From Clostridia bacterium (GTDB lineage Bacteria; Bacillota; Clostridia; Peptostreptococcales; Acidaminobacteraceae), in the NCBI GenBank assembly GCA_016937975.1, contig JAFGVN010000106.1, positions 1 to 37,184 of the forward strand: 37,184 bases of DNA. The letters are read 5' to 3'. The notes below the pieces were generated by a model. The model had not been told where the DNA came from. It ran no database searches and saw nothing but the letters and a program-made list of their open reading frames with translations. Made by a program: the position numbers and the translations under genes. Numbering within the stretch: position 1 is the first letter of the stretch; each line of letters begins with the position of its first letter. This document shows positions 26,141 through 33,938 of this stretch, piece after piece.

Positions 26141-29100
26141 TTATAAGCCTTTAAAATAATTCACACCAGCTTCAAATATTTGCATATCCTTCTCACCATA
26201 AATGTTCTTTGCAACATTGGATCCAATACGCTCAGAATGTCCCATTTTACCTAAAATCCTGCCATCTGCAGAAGTAATTCCTTCAATGGCAAACAAAGAG
26301 CCATTCGGATTGATGCGACCATCATAGGAAGGTTTGCCGTTTTCATCGACATATTGGGTGGCTATTTGACCATTTTGAATCAAAGTCTTTAACGTTTCTT
26401 CATTAGCATAGAAACGACCTTCACCGTGAGACAAAGCTACTTCGTGTACATCTCCAACTGAAACCCCTTGCAACCAAGGTGATAAGTTAGATGCCACTCT
26501 TGTTTTTACATATCTTGCAACGTGACGACCTATCTTGTTGAAAGTAAGTGTTGGTGCATCTTCTTCTAAGGATTGGATTTCACCATATGGCAATAGACCT
26601 AATTTGATTAAAGCTTGGAAGCCATTACAAATACCAATCATCAAACCATCTCTATTGTTTAATAAATCATGTATTGCATCTTTTACTTTAGGATTTCTAA
26701 AAATTGATGCAATAAATTTACCTGAACCATCGGGTTCGTCACCTGCACTAAAACCGCCTGGTAAAGCAACAATTTGAGCGGTCGAAATGGCTTCAACCAA
26801 TTCCTCTACAGAAGCTTCAATCCATTCTGGTTTAAGGTTTCTAATAATAACTTGTTGTACATCAGCACCCGCTTTTACAAATGCTCTCTTTGTATCATCT
26901 TCACAGTTTGTACCTGGGAAAGCTGGAATAACCACTTTAGGCTTATCATAAATTTTCTTTGCTTTTAATTTTCTTGAAGCATTGTAACTTACTGCGTCAA
27001 CCTCACCAGACAAACCTTCTTCAATTGGGAATACTGAATTTAAAGTATTCTCCCATTGCTTCTCTACTTCATAAAGATCAACAACTTCATCACCAACAAT
27101 CATTTTAAATGCCTTGTGAGTATGACCTACCACTTCAAAATGTCCGTCATAGTTATTAAGTGCATCTGTGTTTTTTAATTCCACTACAATCGATCCAATA
27201 TTACGATCTAGCATTTGAGCAAGACCCTTTTTATTTAATTCAAAACCGATCCCATTACCAAAACTCATCTTAGCTAAGGCAGCCACTAAACCACCTTCTG
27301 AAAGGGTATAAGCTGAAAGAATATCACCTGATTGAATCAATTCATAAACTTTATTGTAATTTTTCTTTAACCCTTCAAAATCAGGGGTCTCATCTGCTTT
27401 TCTCACAGCATGGAACACAACTAATGATGAGTTTTCAGATTTAAATTCTGGTGTAATGATGGTTCTAACATCTACAGGTTTTACAGCAAATGAAATCAAA
27501 GTAGGTGGTACATTAATATCTTTGAAGGTACCCGACATAGAGTCCTTTCCACCAATGGCAGCTGTTTCAAAAGCATCCTGAGCGATGTTGGCACCTAATA
27601 AAGCTGCCATAGGTTTACCCCATTTTTCTGGTTGGTTCCCTAATTTCTCAAAGTATTCTTGGAAAGTTAATCTTACACCTTTATAATGTCCACCCATAGC
27701 TACAACTTTAGCAATAGAGTCAACAACTGCATACATACCACCATGGAATGGTGACCACTCTGCCAACTCTGGATGGTAACCATGGGTCATAATTGTACCA
27801 GTATTGGTTTCAATACCTTTAACAGGAATCTTTGCAACCATACCTTCAATTGGTGTTTGATAACGCTTACCACCAAATGGCATCAAGACCGAACTTGCAC
27901 CAATGGTACTGTCAAAGTGCTCCACCATCCCTTTTTGTGAACAAACATTGAGTTGTCCCATAGTCTCAAGAGCAATGGTTTTAATCGATTCAATTTCTGG
28001 CTTCCTATTAAAGAAACTATCTTCTAAAGATGCAGAATTCAATTGAATAGAAATCTTTGATCTAACGCCATTTGTATCTAAGAAACTTCTTTTAATGTCA
28101 AAGACAACTTGATCTTTCCAAGTCATTCTCAATCGACCAGTATCTGTAATTTGAGCCACTTCTACAGCTTCTAAGTTTTCAAGAGCAGATATAGCTTTAA
28201 AACGCTCTACATTTTCCTTTGTAACCACTACAGCCATTCTCTCTTGTGATTCAGAGATTGCTAATTCAGTACCATCTAAACCTTCATATTTTTTTGGTAC
28301 TTGATCTAATTGGATATCAATAGAATCTGCAATTTCACCAATGGCTACAGAAACACCACCTGCACCAAAGTCATTACAACGTTTGATCATTTTAGATAAT
28401 TCTGCATTTCTGAATAATCTTTGTAACTTTCTTTCTACAGGTGCATTCCCTTTTTGAACTTCTGAGCCGCACTCCAAGATAGAATCTTCTGTATGTTCTT
28501 TTGAAGAACCTGTTGCACCGCCACAACCATCTCTACCCGTTAAGCCACCAACCAGTAAAACAACATCTCCTAATTGAGGTACAGTTCTGATGACTTCTTC
28601 TTTAGGTGTTGCTGCAATCACTGCACCCACTTCCATTCTCTTTGCTAAGAATCCACTGTGGTAGTATTCTTTGACAAAGCCTGTTGTCACACCAATTTGA
28701 TTACCATATGAACTATAGCCTTTAGCAGCGCCTATGGTAATGGTTCTTTGAGGCAATTTCCCTGGGATTGTTGCTTCTAATGGTACAGTTGGATCTGCTG
28801 CACCTGTAATTCTCATCGCTTGATAAACATAAGCTCTACCTGAAAGCGGATCTCTAATGGCACCACCTAAACAAGTCGCTGCACCACCAAAAGGTTCAAT
28901 TTCTGTTGGATGGTTATGTGTTTCATTTTTAAACATCACCAAGTAGTCTTCTTCTTGACCATCTACATCTACAGTAACTTCTATGGAACATGCATTTATT
29001 TCATCAGAAATATCTAAGTCTTCTAAGTTACCTAATTTTCTTTGTTTTTTTGCACTGATGGTTGCCAAATCCATTAAGCACATCACTTTGTCTTTATTAC

Positions 29101-29884
29101 CATGAAGGACTTTACGATCTTCATAATATTGTTGAAGCGCTTCTGTTAAAGCTTCTGAAAAATCACCTGACTCAATTTCTACTTTTTCAATTTCAGTCAT
29201 AAATGTAGTATGTCTACAATGATCTGACCAGTAAGTGTCAATTGCCTTTAGCTCTGTCACGGTTGGATTTCTTTTTTCTTCTATAAAGTAATTCTGAATA
29301 TGTTTTAAGTCTTCACCAGTCATCGCAAAACCTTGGGAAGCTTTAAAATCTTCAAGACCCTTTTCATCTAATGTAATAAATTGCTCAAATACATGTACAG
29401 CTTCTGGTTGACTCATTGCCATTTCCAAGCTTAATTTGGTTTCAAAACCAATTTCATGAGACTCTACAGGGTTAATCATATAGCTTTTAATTTGATTTCT
29501 ATCTGCTTCAGATAATTTACCTGTAATGGCAATGACTTTTGATGACTGGATTAAGGGTCTCTCTCCTTGTGTAATCAATTGAACACATTGTTCAGCTGAA
29601 TCGGCACGTTGATCAAATTGACCTGGTAAAAGAGCCATTCTAAATACAAAATCTGCATCAGAAAATTCATTTTTATCTTCATAAACCCTATCAACGTTAG
29701 GCTCTGAAAACACATTTTCTTTTGCAGTATTAAAAGTTTCTTCATCCATTTTTTCTATTTCATAACAATTGATAATTCTCACTTGTTGAATATCCAACTT
29801 CAAATTACCTCTTAAGTCTTTTAACAGGTGATCTGCTTCTACAGTGAAACCTGGTTTCTTCTCTACAAAAATTCTTTTTACCAT
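26141..29884 (-). CDS. purL: Phosphoribosylformylglycinamidine synthase, single-chain (long) form
   Basis: 1,247-residue FGAM synthase, with synthetase and glutaminase in one chain, so separate purS and purQ are not needed. The ATP-binding KNETHNHPTEIEPFGGAATCLGGAIRDP region (motif NETHNHPTEIEPFGGAA) is near 320. The C-terminal class I amidotransferase starts at PAFPGTNCEDDTK and has the catalytic cysteine in IGICNGFQAL and the His/Glu in SHGEGRFYA. Its start follows GGAGG. It is the first of the purine genes, about 150 bases ahead of purE. Confidence 0.97.
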   Translation of the reverse strand: MVKRIFVEKKPGFTVEADHLLKDLRGNLKLDIQQVRIINCYEIEKMDEETFNTAKENVFSEPNVDRVYEDKNEFSDADFVFRMALLPGQFDQRADSAEQCVQLITQGERPLIQSSKVIAITGKLSEADRNQIKSYMINPVESHEIGFETKLSLEMAMSQPEAVHVFEQFITLDEKGLEDFKASQGFAMTGEDLKHIQNYFIEEKRNPTVTELKAIDTYWSDHCRHTTFMTEIEKVEIESGDFSEALTEALQQYYEDRKVLHGNKDKVMCLMDLATISAKKQRKLGNLEDLDISDEINACSIEVTVDVDGQEEDYLVMFKNETHNHPTEIEPFGGAATCLGGAIRDPLSGRAYVYQAMRITGAADPTVPLEATIPGKLPQRTITIGAAKGYSSYGNQIGVTTGFVKEYYHSGFLAKRMEVGAVIAATPKEEVIRTVPQLGDVVLLVGGLTGRDGCGGATGSSKEHTEDSILECGSEVQKGNAPVERKLQRLFRNAELSKMIKRCNDFGAGGVSVAIGEIADSIDIQLDQVPKKYEGLDGTELAISESQERMAVVVTKENVERFKAISALENLEAVEVAQITDTGRLRMTWKDQVVFDIKRSFLDTNGVRSKISIQLNSASLEDSFFNRKPEIESIKTIALETMGQLNVCSQKGMVEHFDSTIGASSVLMPFGGKRYQTPIEGMVAKIPVKGIETNTGTIMTHGYHPELAEWSPFHGGMYAVVDSIAKVVAMGGHYKGVRLTFQEYFEKLGNQPEKWGKPMAALLGANIAQDAFETAAIGGKDSMSGTFKDINVPPTLISFAVKPVDVRTIITPEFKSENSSLVVFHAVRKADETPDFEGLKKNYNKVYELIQSGDILSAYTLSEGGLVAALAKMSFGNGIGFELNKKGLAQMLDRNIGSIVVELKNTDALNNYDGHFEVVGHTHKAFKMIVGDEVVDLYEVEKQWENTLNSVFPIEEGLSGEVDAVSYNASRKLKAKKIYDKPKVVIPAFPGTNCEDDTKRAFVKAGADVQQVIIRNLKPEWIEASVEELVEAISTAQIVALPGGFSAGDEPDGSGKFIASIFRNPKVKDAIHDLLNNRDGLMIGICNGFQALIKLGLLPYGEIQSLEEDAPTLTFNKIGRHVARYVKTRVASNLSPWLQGVSVGDVHEVALSHGEGRFYANEETLKTLIQNGQIATQYVDENGKPSYDGRINPNGSLFAIEGITSADGRILGKMGHSERIGSNVAKNIYGEKDMQIFEAGVNYFKGL

Positions 29885-29921
29885 GTGAAAGCCTCCGTTA
29901 TCTTAGTCTCTTCTTTACCCC

Positions 29922-29949
29922 TTGATTTTAACACAATACTATATATAAT
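29922..29949 (+). promoter_or_regulatory. Promoter of the LysR gene
   Basis: TTGATT (29922-29927), 16-base spacer, TATAAT (29944-29949). It lies in the short divergent gap between purL and the LysR gene. Confidence 0.6.
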
Positions 29950-29988
29950 TATAATTAATAATAATAATGAATTTGATTAGGAGTGCTA

Positions 29989-30879
29989 ATGATAGATATT
30001 AATTTCGAACTGTATAAGATTTTTTATTTTACCGCTCACTATATGAGCTTCACAAAAGCCGCAGACGCCTTGTTTGTCACACAATCTTCCATTAGTCAGT
30101 CTATAAAGCAACTCGAAGAAAAAATGGGCGTGCAATTGTTTAAACGCAATAAAAAAAGAATCGCCCTTACAAAAGAAGGTGAAATTCTTTTTACCCACGT
30201 TGAGCAAGCCTTTCATCACATTAAGACTGCAGAAAGGAAAATTGAAAACTATAACATCGGTGAAATCCATGTCGGTGCCAGTGACACCATTTGCAAATAT
30301 TATTTACTTCCTTATTTAAAAGATTTTCATAAAAATAATCCAGAAATTAAAATCAACATTGTCAATCAACCTTCAAGAAGAACCTTAGAGATGATTCAAG
30401 AAGGTTTAATGGATTTTGGTATTGTAGCAGTCTCAGAGGATAGGAACTTTGAAGACATTGAGCTTTCAACTTGGAAAACGTATGATGAAGTCTGTATTGC
30501 TGGAGAATATTATTTCAACCTTTTAGGTCCAACCTGTCAATTAGAAGACTTAATGGAATGCCCCATGATCACCCTAAGAGAAAATACCAATACAAGACAA
30601 TTTCTAGATGAAGCCTTTCAATCAAGAGGTCTGTATTTACAGCCTGAATTTGAGATGGTCAGCGTGGACTTGATTATCGAAATGGTAAAAGCTGATTTAG
30701 GAGTAGGTTTCGCCATGGAAGACACTTTAAAGGATTTAGAGGTTCATAAGGATCTCTTTCAAATTAAAATCAATCCTCCACTTAAATCTCGTAAAATATC
30801 TTTTGCAGTCAGTCAATCACAACCCTTGTCAGAAGCCTCAAAAAAATTCATTGACCACGTTAAAAAAATGGTAAAATAA
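29989..30879 (+). CDS. LysR-family transcriptional regulator
   Basis: 296 residues. The N-terminal winged HTH (FTKAADALFVTQSSISQSI) is canonical; the C-terminal substrate-binding domain covers about 90-295. ATG at 29989 was chosen because AGGAG lies five bases upstream. It is divergent from purL with about 100 bases between starts, so it could control purL or only itself. A regulatory link to the selenium genes 1 kb further on is possible but not shown. No co-inducer can be named. Confidence 0.88.
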   Translation: MIDINFELYKIFYFTAHYMSFTKAADALFVTQSSISQSIKQLEEKMGVQLFKRNKKRIALTKEGEILFTHVEQAFHHIKTAERKIENYNIGEIHVGASDTICKYYLLPYLKDFHKNNPEIKINIVNQPSRRTLEMIQEGLMDFGIVAVSEDRNFEDIELSTWKTYDEVCIAGEYYFNLLGPTCQLEDLMECPMITLRENTNTRQFLDEAFQSRGLYLQPEFEMVSVDLIIEMVKADLGVGFAMEDTLKDLEVHKDLFQIKINPPLKSRKISFAVSQSQPLSEASKKFIDHVKKMVK

Positions 30880-30902
30880 AAATCCGATTGCTCGGATTTT
30901 TT
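30879..30902. terminator. Bidirectional terminator between LysR and DUF975 genes
   Basis: Stem AAAATCCGA / TCGGATTTT with a TTGC loop between convergent stops; T-runs occur on both strands. Confidence 0.8.
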
Positions 30903-31521
30903 ACATTTCGATAGGATTTACTTCTTTTAGTTTTTCATAATAATGCTTTTGTGATGCTATAAAGTATGGATACAAGAACAAGAATCCTATACCGACTGTA
31001 ATCAAACTGAGCAGCAACCAACCAAAGAAAGACAAGACAAACTTAAAATAATCCATTTTATAGCCTTCCATTAAGGCTTTACTTAATGCCATCGCTTCTG
31101 TTGCCGTAACATCTTCAACATCTCTCATGATGAAATATCCCATTGAATACCGCATAGCAAGCATAACGCCTGGTACGATAAAGAAAATCATACCCAACAT
31201 GATCAATAAAGATGTTAAAATGTGATAAACCAAAGTATCGCTAAATCTTTTGAACCCGCTGAAAATTAATCCGATATCCTCATTCCCCTCTAAAAAACTT
31301 GTGATAAACAACACAAAGCCTAAAGACAAAGGACCTGTCATCATCATACTAATAAGACCAGAAAAGTTCATTTTAATAGTGCCGAATGCCATAGTCGTAG
31401 ATGTCCCAACAAACAAACCATTACCACTTAAAACTGTAACCAGTAATGCTGCTACAGCTGCTGTAATCCATCTGCCGGATAAAGCATCTTTCGCTTGATT
31501 TTTAAATTCAAAGTGATTCAT
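30901..31521 (-). CDS. DUF975-family integral membrane protein
   Basis: 206 residues with about four to five membrane segments. The N-terminus FKNQAKDALSGRWITAAVAAL is typical for DUF975, a group common in Clostridia and Lactobacillales of unknown function. AAGGAGGTGGG precedes the ATG. It ends at the terminator shared with the LysR gene. No partner gene is adjacent in operon form; the next gene upstream is the selenoprotein with its own terminator. Confidence 0.78.
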   Translation of the reverse strand: MNHFEFKNQAKDALSGRWITAAVAALLVTVLSGNGLFVGTSTTMAFGTIKMNFSGLISMMMTGPLSLGFVLFITSFLEGNEDIGLIFSGFKRFSDTLVYHILTSLLIMLGMIFFIVPGVMLAMRYSMGYFIMRDVEDVTATEAMALSKALMEGYKMDYFKFVLSFFGWLLLSLITVGIGFLFLYPYFIASQKHYYEKLKEVNPIEM

Positions 31522-31580
31522 AATCCCACCTCCTTCTTTATTGTACCGGAATCGTATGAATTATGCGACTTTTTATTTTC

Positions 31581-31614
31581 AAAAAAAAAAAAAGAAAGCG
31601 CTAATTAGCGCTTT
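31581..31614 (-). terminator. Terminator of the HesB-like selenoprotein gene
   Basis: Perfect palindrome with half-arm AAAGCGCTAA, followed by C and a run of thirteen T on the minus strand, three bases past the stop codon. Confidence 0.92.
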
Positions 31615-31617
31615 AGT

Positions 31618-31932
31618 TTAACCGCAACTTCCGCTGCAAGATCCACAAGCAGATTCACCTTGTTCAACTGGTCTTACTAAATAGCCACCACCAGTTAATT
31701 GAACAATTACATCACCTATTTGATCATAAATATCTTCTTCCATGATGAATGTAACATCATTTGTATCGTCCACAACGTCAGTATCACTTAACTCATCCAG
31801 AGTTAAACCAAAGCTTGGACCGCCTCAGCCCATACCAGCAATATAAATTCTAATATTGCTAGGTTGGTCTGCTTGCTGATCAATAATTGCTTTAATAGCA
31901 TTTACTGTTTCTTGATTCGTTTGAATCTTCAT
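31618..31932 (-). CDS. HesB/IscA-like selenoprotein (UGA = selenocysteine at codon 36)
   Basis: 104-residue product read from ATG at 31932 through an in-frame TGA at 31825-31827 to TAA at 31618. The residues around the TGA are IAGMG-U-GGPSFGLTLDE, the A-type carrier (HesB/IscA) position normally held by a cysteine that binds Fe-S. The other two ligand cysteines are in the C-terminal CGSCSGSCG tail. The HesB-like selenoprotein family is established; here the TGA is followed at +19 to +37 by a 7-bp SECIS hairpin. A stop reading would leave a 35-residue stub without active-site residues, while conservation continues through the TGA. AGGAGG precedes the ATG. Next to DUF3343, TusA and YedE, this makes a selenium block. 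Likely role: Fe-S or selenium handling; exact function unknown. Confidence 0.9.
31788..31827 (-). promoter_or_regulatory. Bacterial SECIS element and UGA of the HesB-like gene
   Basis: The UGA is at 31825-31827. A perfect 7-bp stem TTAACTC / GAGTTAA (31788-31806) with loop TGGAT starts 18 bases after it; the loop carries a G at its second position, about 27 bases from the UGA. Both distance and loop G agree with SelB-binding bSECIS elements. Confidence 0.85.
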
Positions 31933-31986
31933 ACAAACCTCCTATGATTTTAAACTTTGCTTTTACAAAGTAAGGGTCAATTTATA

Positions 31987-32005
31987 CCTTACTAAATTAG
32001 TAGGG
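31987..32005. promoter_or_regulatory. IscR-like operator at the transcript start of the HesB-like gene
   Basis: CCTTACTAAATTAGTAGGG fits the E. coli IscR type 1 pattern (YYGACTRWWWYAGTCRR) at 17 of 19 positions, differing only by T and A in place of the inner G and C. It lies just downstream of the -10 box, a repressor position. An Rrf2-type Fe-S sensor is the likely ligand. Confidence 0.6.
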
Positions 32006-32013
32006 TTTAATTC

Positions 32014-32042
32014 ATTATACATTGTGTCAGACACACTGTAAA
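32014..32042 (-). promoter_or_regulatory. Promoter of the HesB-like selenoprotein gene
   Basis: TTTACA (32037-32042) and TATAAT (32014-32019), 17-base spacer on the minus strand. The spacer contains a 13-bp palindrome TGTGTC-A-GACACA (32023-32035). Confidence 0.8.
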
Positions 32043-32235
32043 GTGCTAAAACATTACTTTACATATTGTTAATAACTTCACCTGCATAATTTTCTGTTAC
32101 AGTGTACCATAGATTTTTTTTATAAACAAGCACTTATGTATTAGTTTTTCATAATTCTTAGCTTTTTACTGCGAATTAATCCATTCTAATGAAAATCTAA
32201 GCCTTCATAATATTTTTATTCATTTTTTCATAAAA

Positions 32236-32263
32236 ATAACTATTAGCTAAAGCTAATAGTTAT
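32236..32263 (-). terminator. Terminator of the yedE-tusA-DUF3343 operon
   Basis: 12-bp perfect stem (ATAACTATTAGC / GCTAATAGTTAT, four-base loop) that includes the DUF3343 stop codon and is followed by TTTTT on the minus strand. Confidence 0.75.
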
Positions 32264-32501
32264 CAAATTTCAATATGTAGTTTTCTTCCCATATCTCATA
32301 AATTCTATGAATATTATTTGTGTTGATTTCCTTTATGAACCCATCAAAGTCATCACACTCAAATACAATGGACACACCACAGTCTACACTCAGTTTTCTA
32401 GGTGCAGGCATGGTTTCATAAGGCATTTTTAGTGATTTTAAACTTCTTTCAAGTTGCATAACTCCTGAGAAAGTATGAAATATAACCAAATAGCTTATCA
32501 T
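32253..32501 (-). CDS. DUF3343 protein, putative selenium/sulfur carrier
   Basis: 82 residues. YLVIFHTFSGVMQLERSLK at the N-terminus and the PAPRKLSVDCGVSIVFE centre (the conserved P-R ... D-C-G) are DUF3343 marks. The single conserved cysteine in DCG is the likely carrier site. This family is known to occur next to YedE and YedF in selenium-using bacteria. Its ATG overlaps the tusA stop (ATGA), so it is coupled to it. Function is inferred from family and neighbours only. Confidence 0.85.
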   Translation of the reverse strand: MISYLVIFHTFSGVMQLERSLKSLKMPYETMPAPRKLSVDCGVSIVFECDDFDGFIKEINTNNIHRIYEIWEENYILKFDNY

Positions 32502-32689
32502 TTAGATCCCTTAATAAGAAAGTCCTCTGTAGTGATTTCATACTTTTGACTTTTTAAAAATCTTGATACATTTTGTAAAGCTGCTGTATTGTCTACTATT
32601 ACTTCAATGTAAGCCGGTTTGTCCTTAAGTGCCTTTTTTGTTTTAAGTACTGGTTCAGGACAAGATAAACCCGATGTATCGATTCTCAT
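32498..32689 (-). CDS. TusA/YedF-family sulfurtransferase-like protein
   Basis: 63 residues, the size of a TusA-fold domain alone. The conserved active-site motif is LSCPEPVLKTKKAL (C-P-x-P), giving a persulfide or perselenide cysteine. In selenium-using Clostridia such YedF-like proteins accompany YedE and are thought to carry selenium. Two ATG codons follow AGGAGG; the second (32689) has the better spacing of five bases, the first would add one methionine. It lies between yedE (seven to ten bases upstream) and DUF3343 (four-base overlap). Confidence 0.88.
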   Translation of the reverse strand: MRIDTSGLSCPEPVLKTKKALKDKPAYIEVIVDNTAALQNVSRFLKSQKYEITTEDFLIKGSK

Positions 32690-32698
32690 CATAACCTC

Positions 32699-33730
32699 CT
32701 AATCTCTATTTATGATACTTACAAACAATAAGAATATTGCGAGTACACAAAGTGCTGGAACAACTCTTTCAGAAGCGCCTACTAAACCTAAATTATGCGC
32801 TAGACCAGCACCCATCATCAAGCCCATAATGGTTACAGAAGAATCCACATTACCTTCAGAAGATAATATTAATTGTCTAAGTGGACAACCACCCAATAAC
32901 ACAGATCCCCATCCTGCGACAAGCATGCCAAAGAAATTCACATACCATACGCTATGTGCTGCAGGTTGACCTTCAAATCCCATATGGAAATTACCAAATA
33001 CTAAATTAGAAACTAATGCACCAAGAAAAATACCGATAAATCCGATGATTAAATAATAATCTCTAAACAATGCAATGTCTCTAATACCACCTACCATACA
33101 TAAACGTGTTCTTTGTGCAATCACACCAGCAACAACACCGACACCTAAGGATAAAAATATTGGTGCATGTGCTGGAAGGTTTCCGTCAGCACCCCATATC
33201 ATGAAGACAGGTTGAATCATCACCATTGCCAATAAAGCAACCATAATGACTGGCAACATCAATCCACCTGCTTTTGCTTGGTTGTAATTTCTTCTTAAAG
33301 AGAAACCTTTATTTAAGAAAAACACACCTATAATAATACCTGTTGCAAAACCTAAAATACCTAAAATCCCATTCAAATCTCCACCTGCAAGACGCAAGAT
33401 CATACGTAGTGGACAACCCAAGAATGCCAGTGCACCAATCATAACCGTCATTCCTAACAAGAAACGAATAAATGGTGCTGAACCACCTTTTACATTAAAT
33501 TCCTTCGTAATGTATGCTGCACCAAATGCACCAAATACAATACCTATGATTTCTGGTCTTACATAAGCTAATTTACTAGCACTATGCAATCCAAAGGATC
33601 CAGAGATATCTCTTAAGAAACATGCAATACAAACACCCATATTACCAGGATTACCATACTTCACTAAAACACCTGATAAAATACCAATAATTAAACCGCC
33701 TAATGCAATCATTAACTTTTTATTCTTCAT
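32699..33730 (-). CDS. yedE: YedE-family putative selenium transporter
   Basis: 343-residue membrane protein of the YeeE/YedE family with about nine to ten hydrophobic segments. It has the conserved cysteines of these thiosulfate or selenium importers: CIACFLRD, LGCPLRMILRLAGGD, RLCMVGGIRD and GGCPLRQLILSSEGN, the two GCPLR copies marking the internal duplication. With tusA and DUF3343 behind it in one operon it most likely brings selenium (or a selenium/sulfur compound) into the cell for selenoprotein synthesis, as for the adjacent HesB-like gene. Confidence 0.9.
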   Translation of the reverse strand: MKNKKLMIALGGLIIGILSGVLVKYGNPGNMGVCIACFLRDISGSFGLHSASKLAYVRPEIIGIVFGAFGAAYITKEFNVKGGSAPFIRFLLGMTVMIGALAFLGCPLRMILRLAGGDLNGILGILGFATGIIIGVFFLNKGFSLRRNYNQAKAGGLMLPVIMVALLAMVMIQPVFMIWGADGNLPAHAPIFLSLGVGVVAGVIAQRTRLCMVGGIRDIALFRDYYLIIGFIGIFLGALVSNLVFGNFHMGFEGQPAAHSVWYVNFFGMLVAGWGSVLLGGCPLRQLILSSEGNVDSSVTIMGLMMGAGLAHNLGLVGASERVVPALCVLAIFLLFVSIINRD

Positions 33731-33803
33731 GACAGCCTCCCTTAACGGTTTCAGTGTAACAGATAGTTAAATATCATAGAAATAGAATGTTGGTATGCTT
33801 ATC

Positions 33804-33835
33804 TAGTTAATAATCAGTTAACCAAATAGTTAACC
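33804..33835. repeat. Tandem AGTTAA repeats upstream of yedE
   Basis: AGTTAA occurs at about 33805, 33816 and 33829 with steps of 11 and 13 bases, and once more at 33765 near the gene. Repeats one helix turn apart ahead of an operon often bind a regulator. None is known for this sequence. Confidence 0.35.
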
Positions 33836-33896
33836 CACTAAGTATAAATTAAGTTTATAAATATTCTTATATTCAAATATTCAAATATAAGGCAAC

Positions 33897-33935
33897 AAAA
33901 AAACCTCCAATGGCTTTTTAAACCTTGGAGGTTTT
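33897..33935 (-). terminator. Terminator of the AGCS symporter gene
   Basis: Stem AAAACCTCCAA / TTGGAGGTTTT with a 14-base loop and seven T following on the minus strand, just past the stop codon. Confidence 0.9.
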
Positions 33936-33938
33936 GCA

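Larger units (their letters stand above)
31933..32252. other. 320-base gene-free interval with regulatory sites
   Basis: Between the HesB-like gene and DUF3343 no coding frame is supported. It holds the promoter and operator described for the HesB-like gene and two inverted repeats: TGTAAAGT / ACTTTACA (32037-32063) and CACTGTAA / TTACAGTG (32034-32041 and 32097-32104). From 32105 to 32235 the DNA is AT-rich and featureless up to the DUF3343 terminator. Confidence 0.6.

Noticed and set aside
26110-26142. Terminator of purL (AAAAAGTA / TACTTTTT)
   Set aside because: The stem is only A-T pairs apart from one, has a 17-base loop and no clean T-run; read-through is as likely.
32023-32035. TGTGTC-A-GACACA as a fourth site of the sigma-54 activator
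   Set aside because: The half-sites are similar but the spacing is seven bases shorter than in the three sites near 4337-4538, and the promoter here is of sigma-A type.
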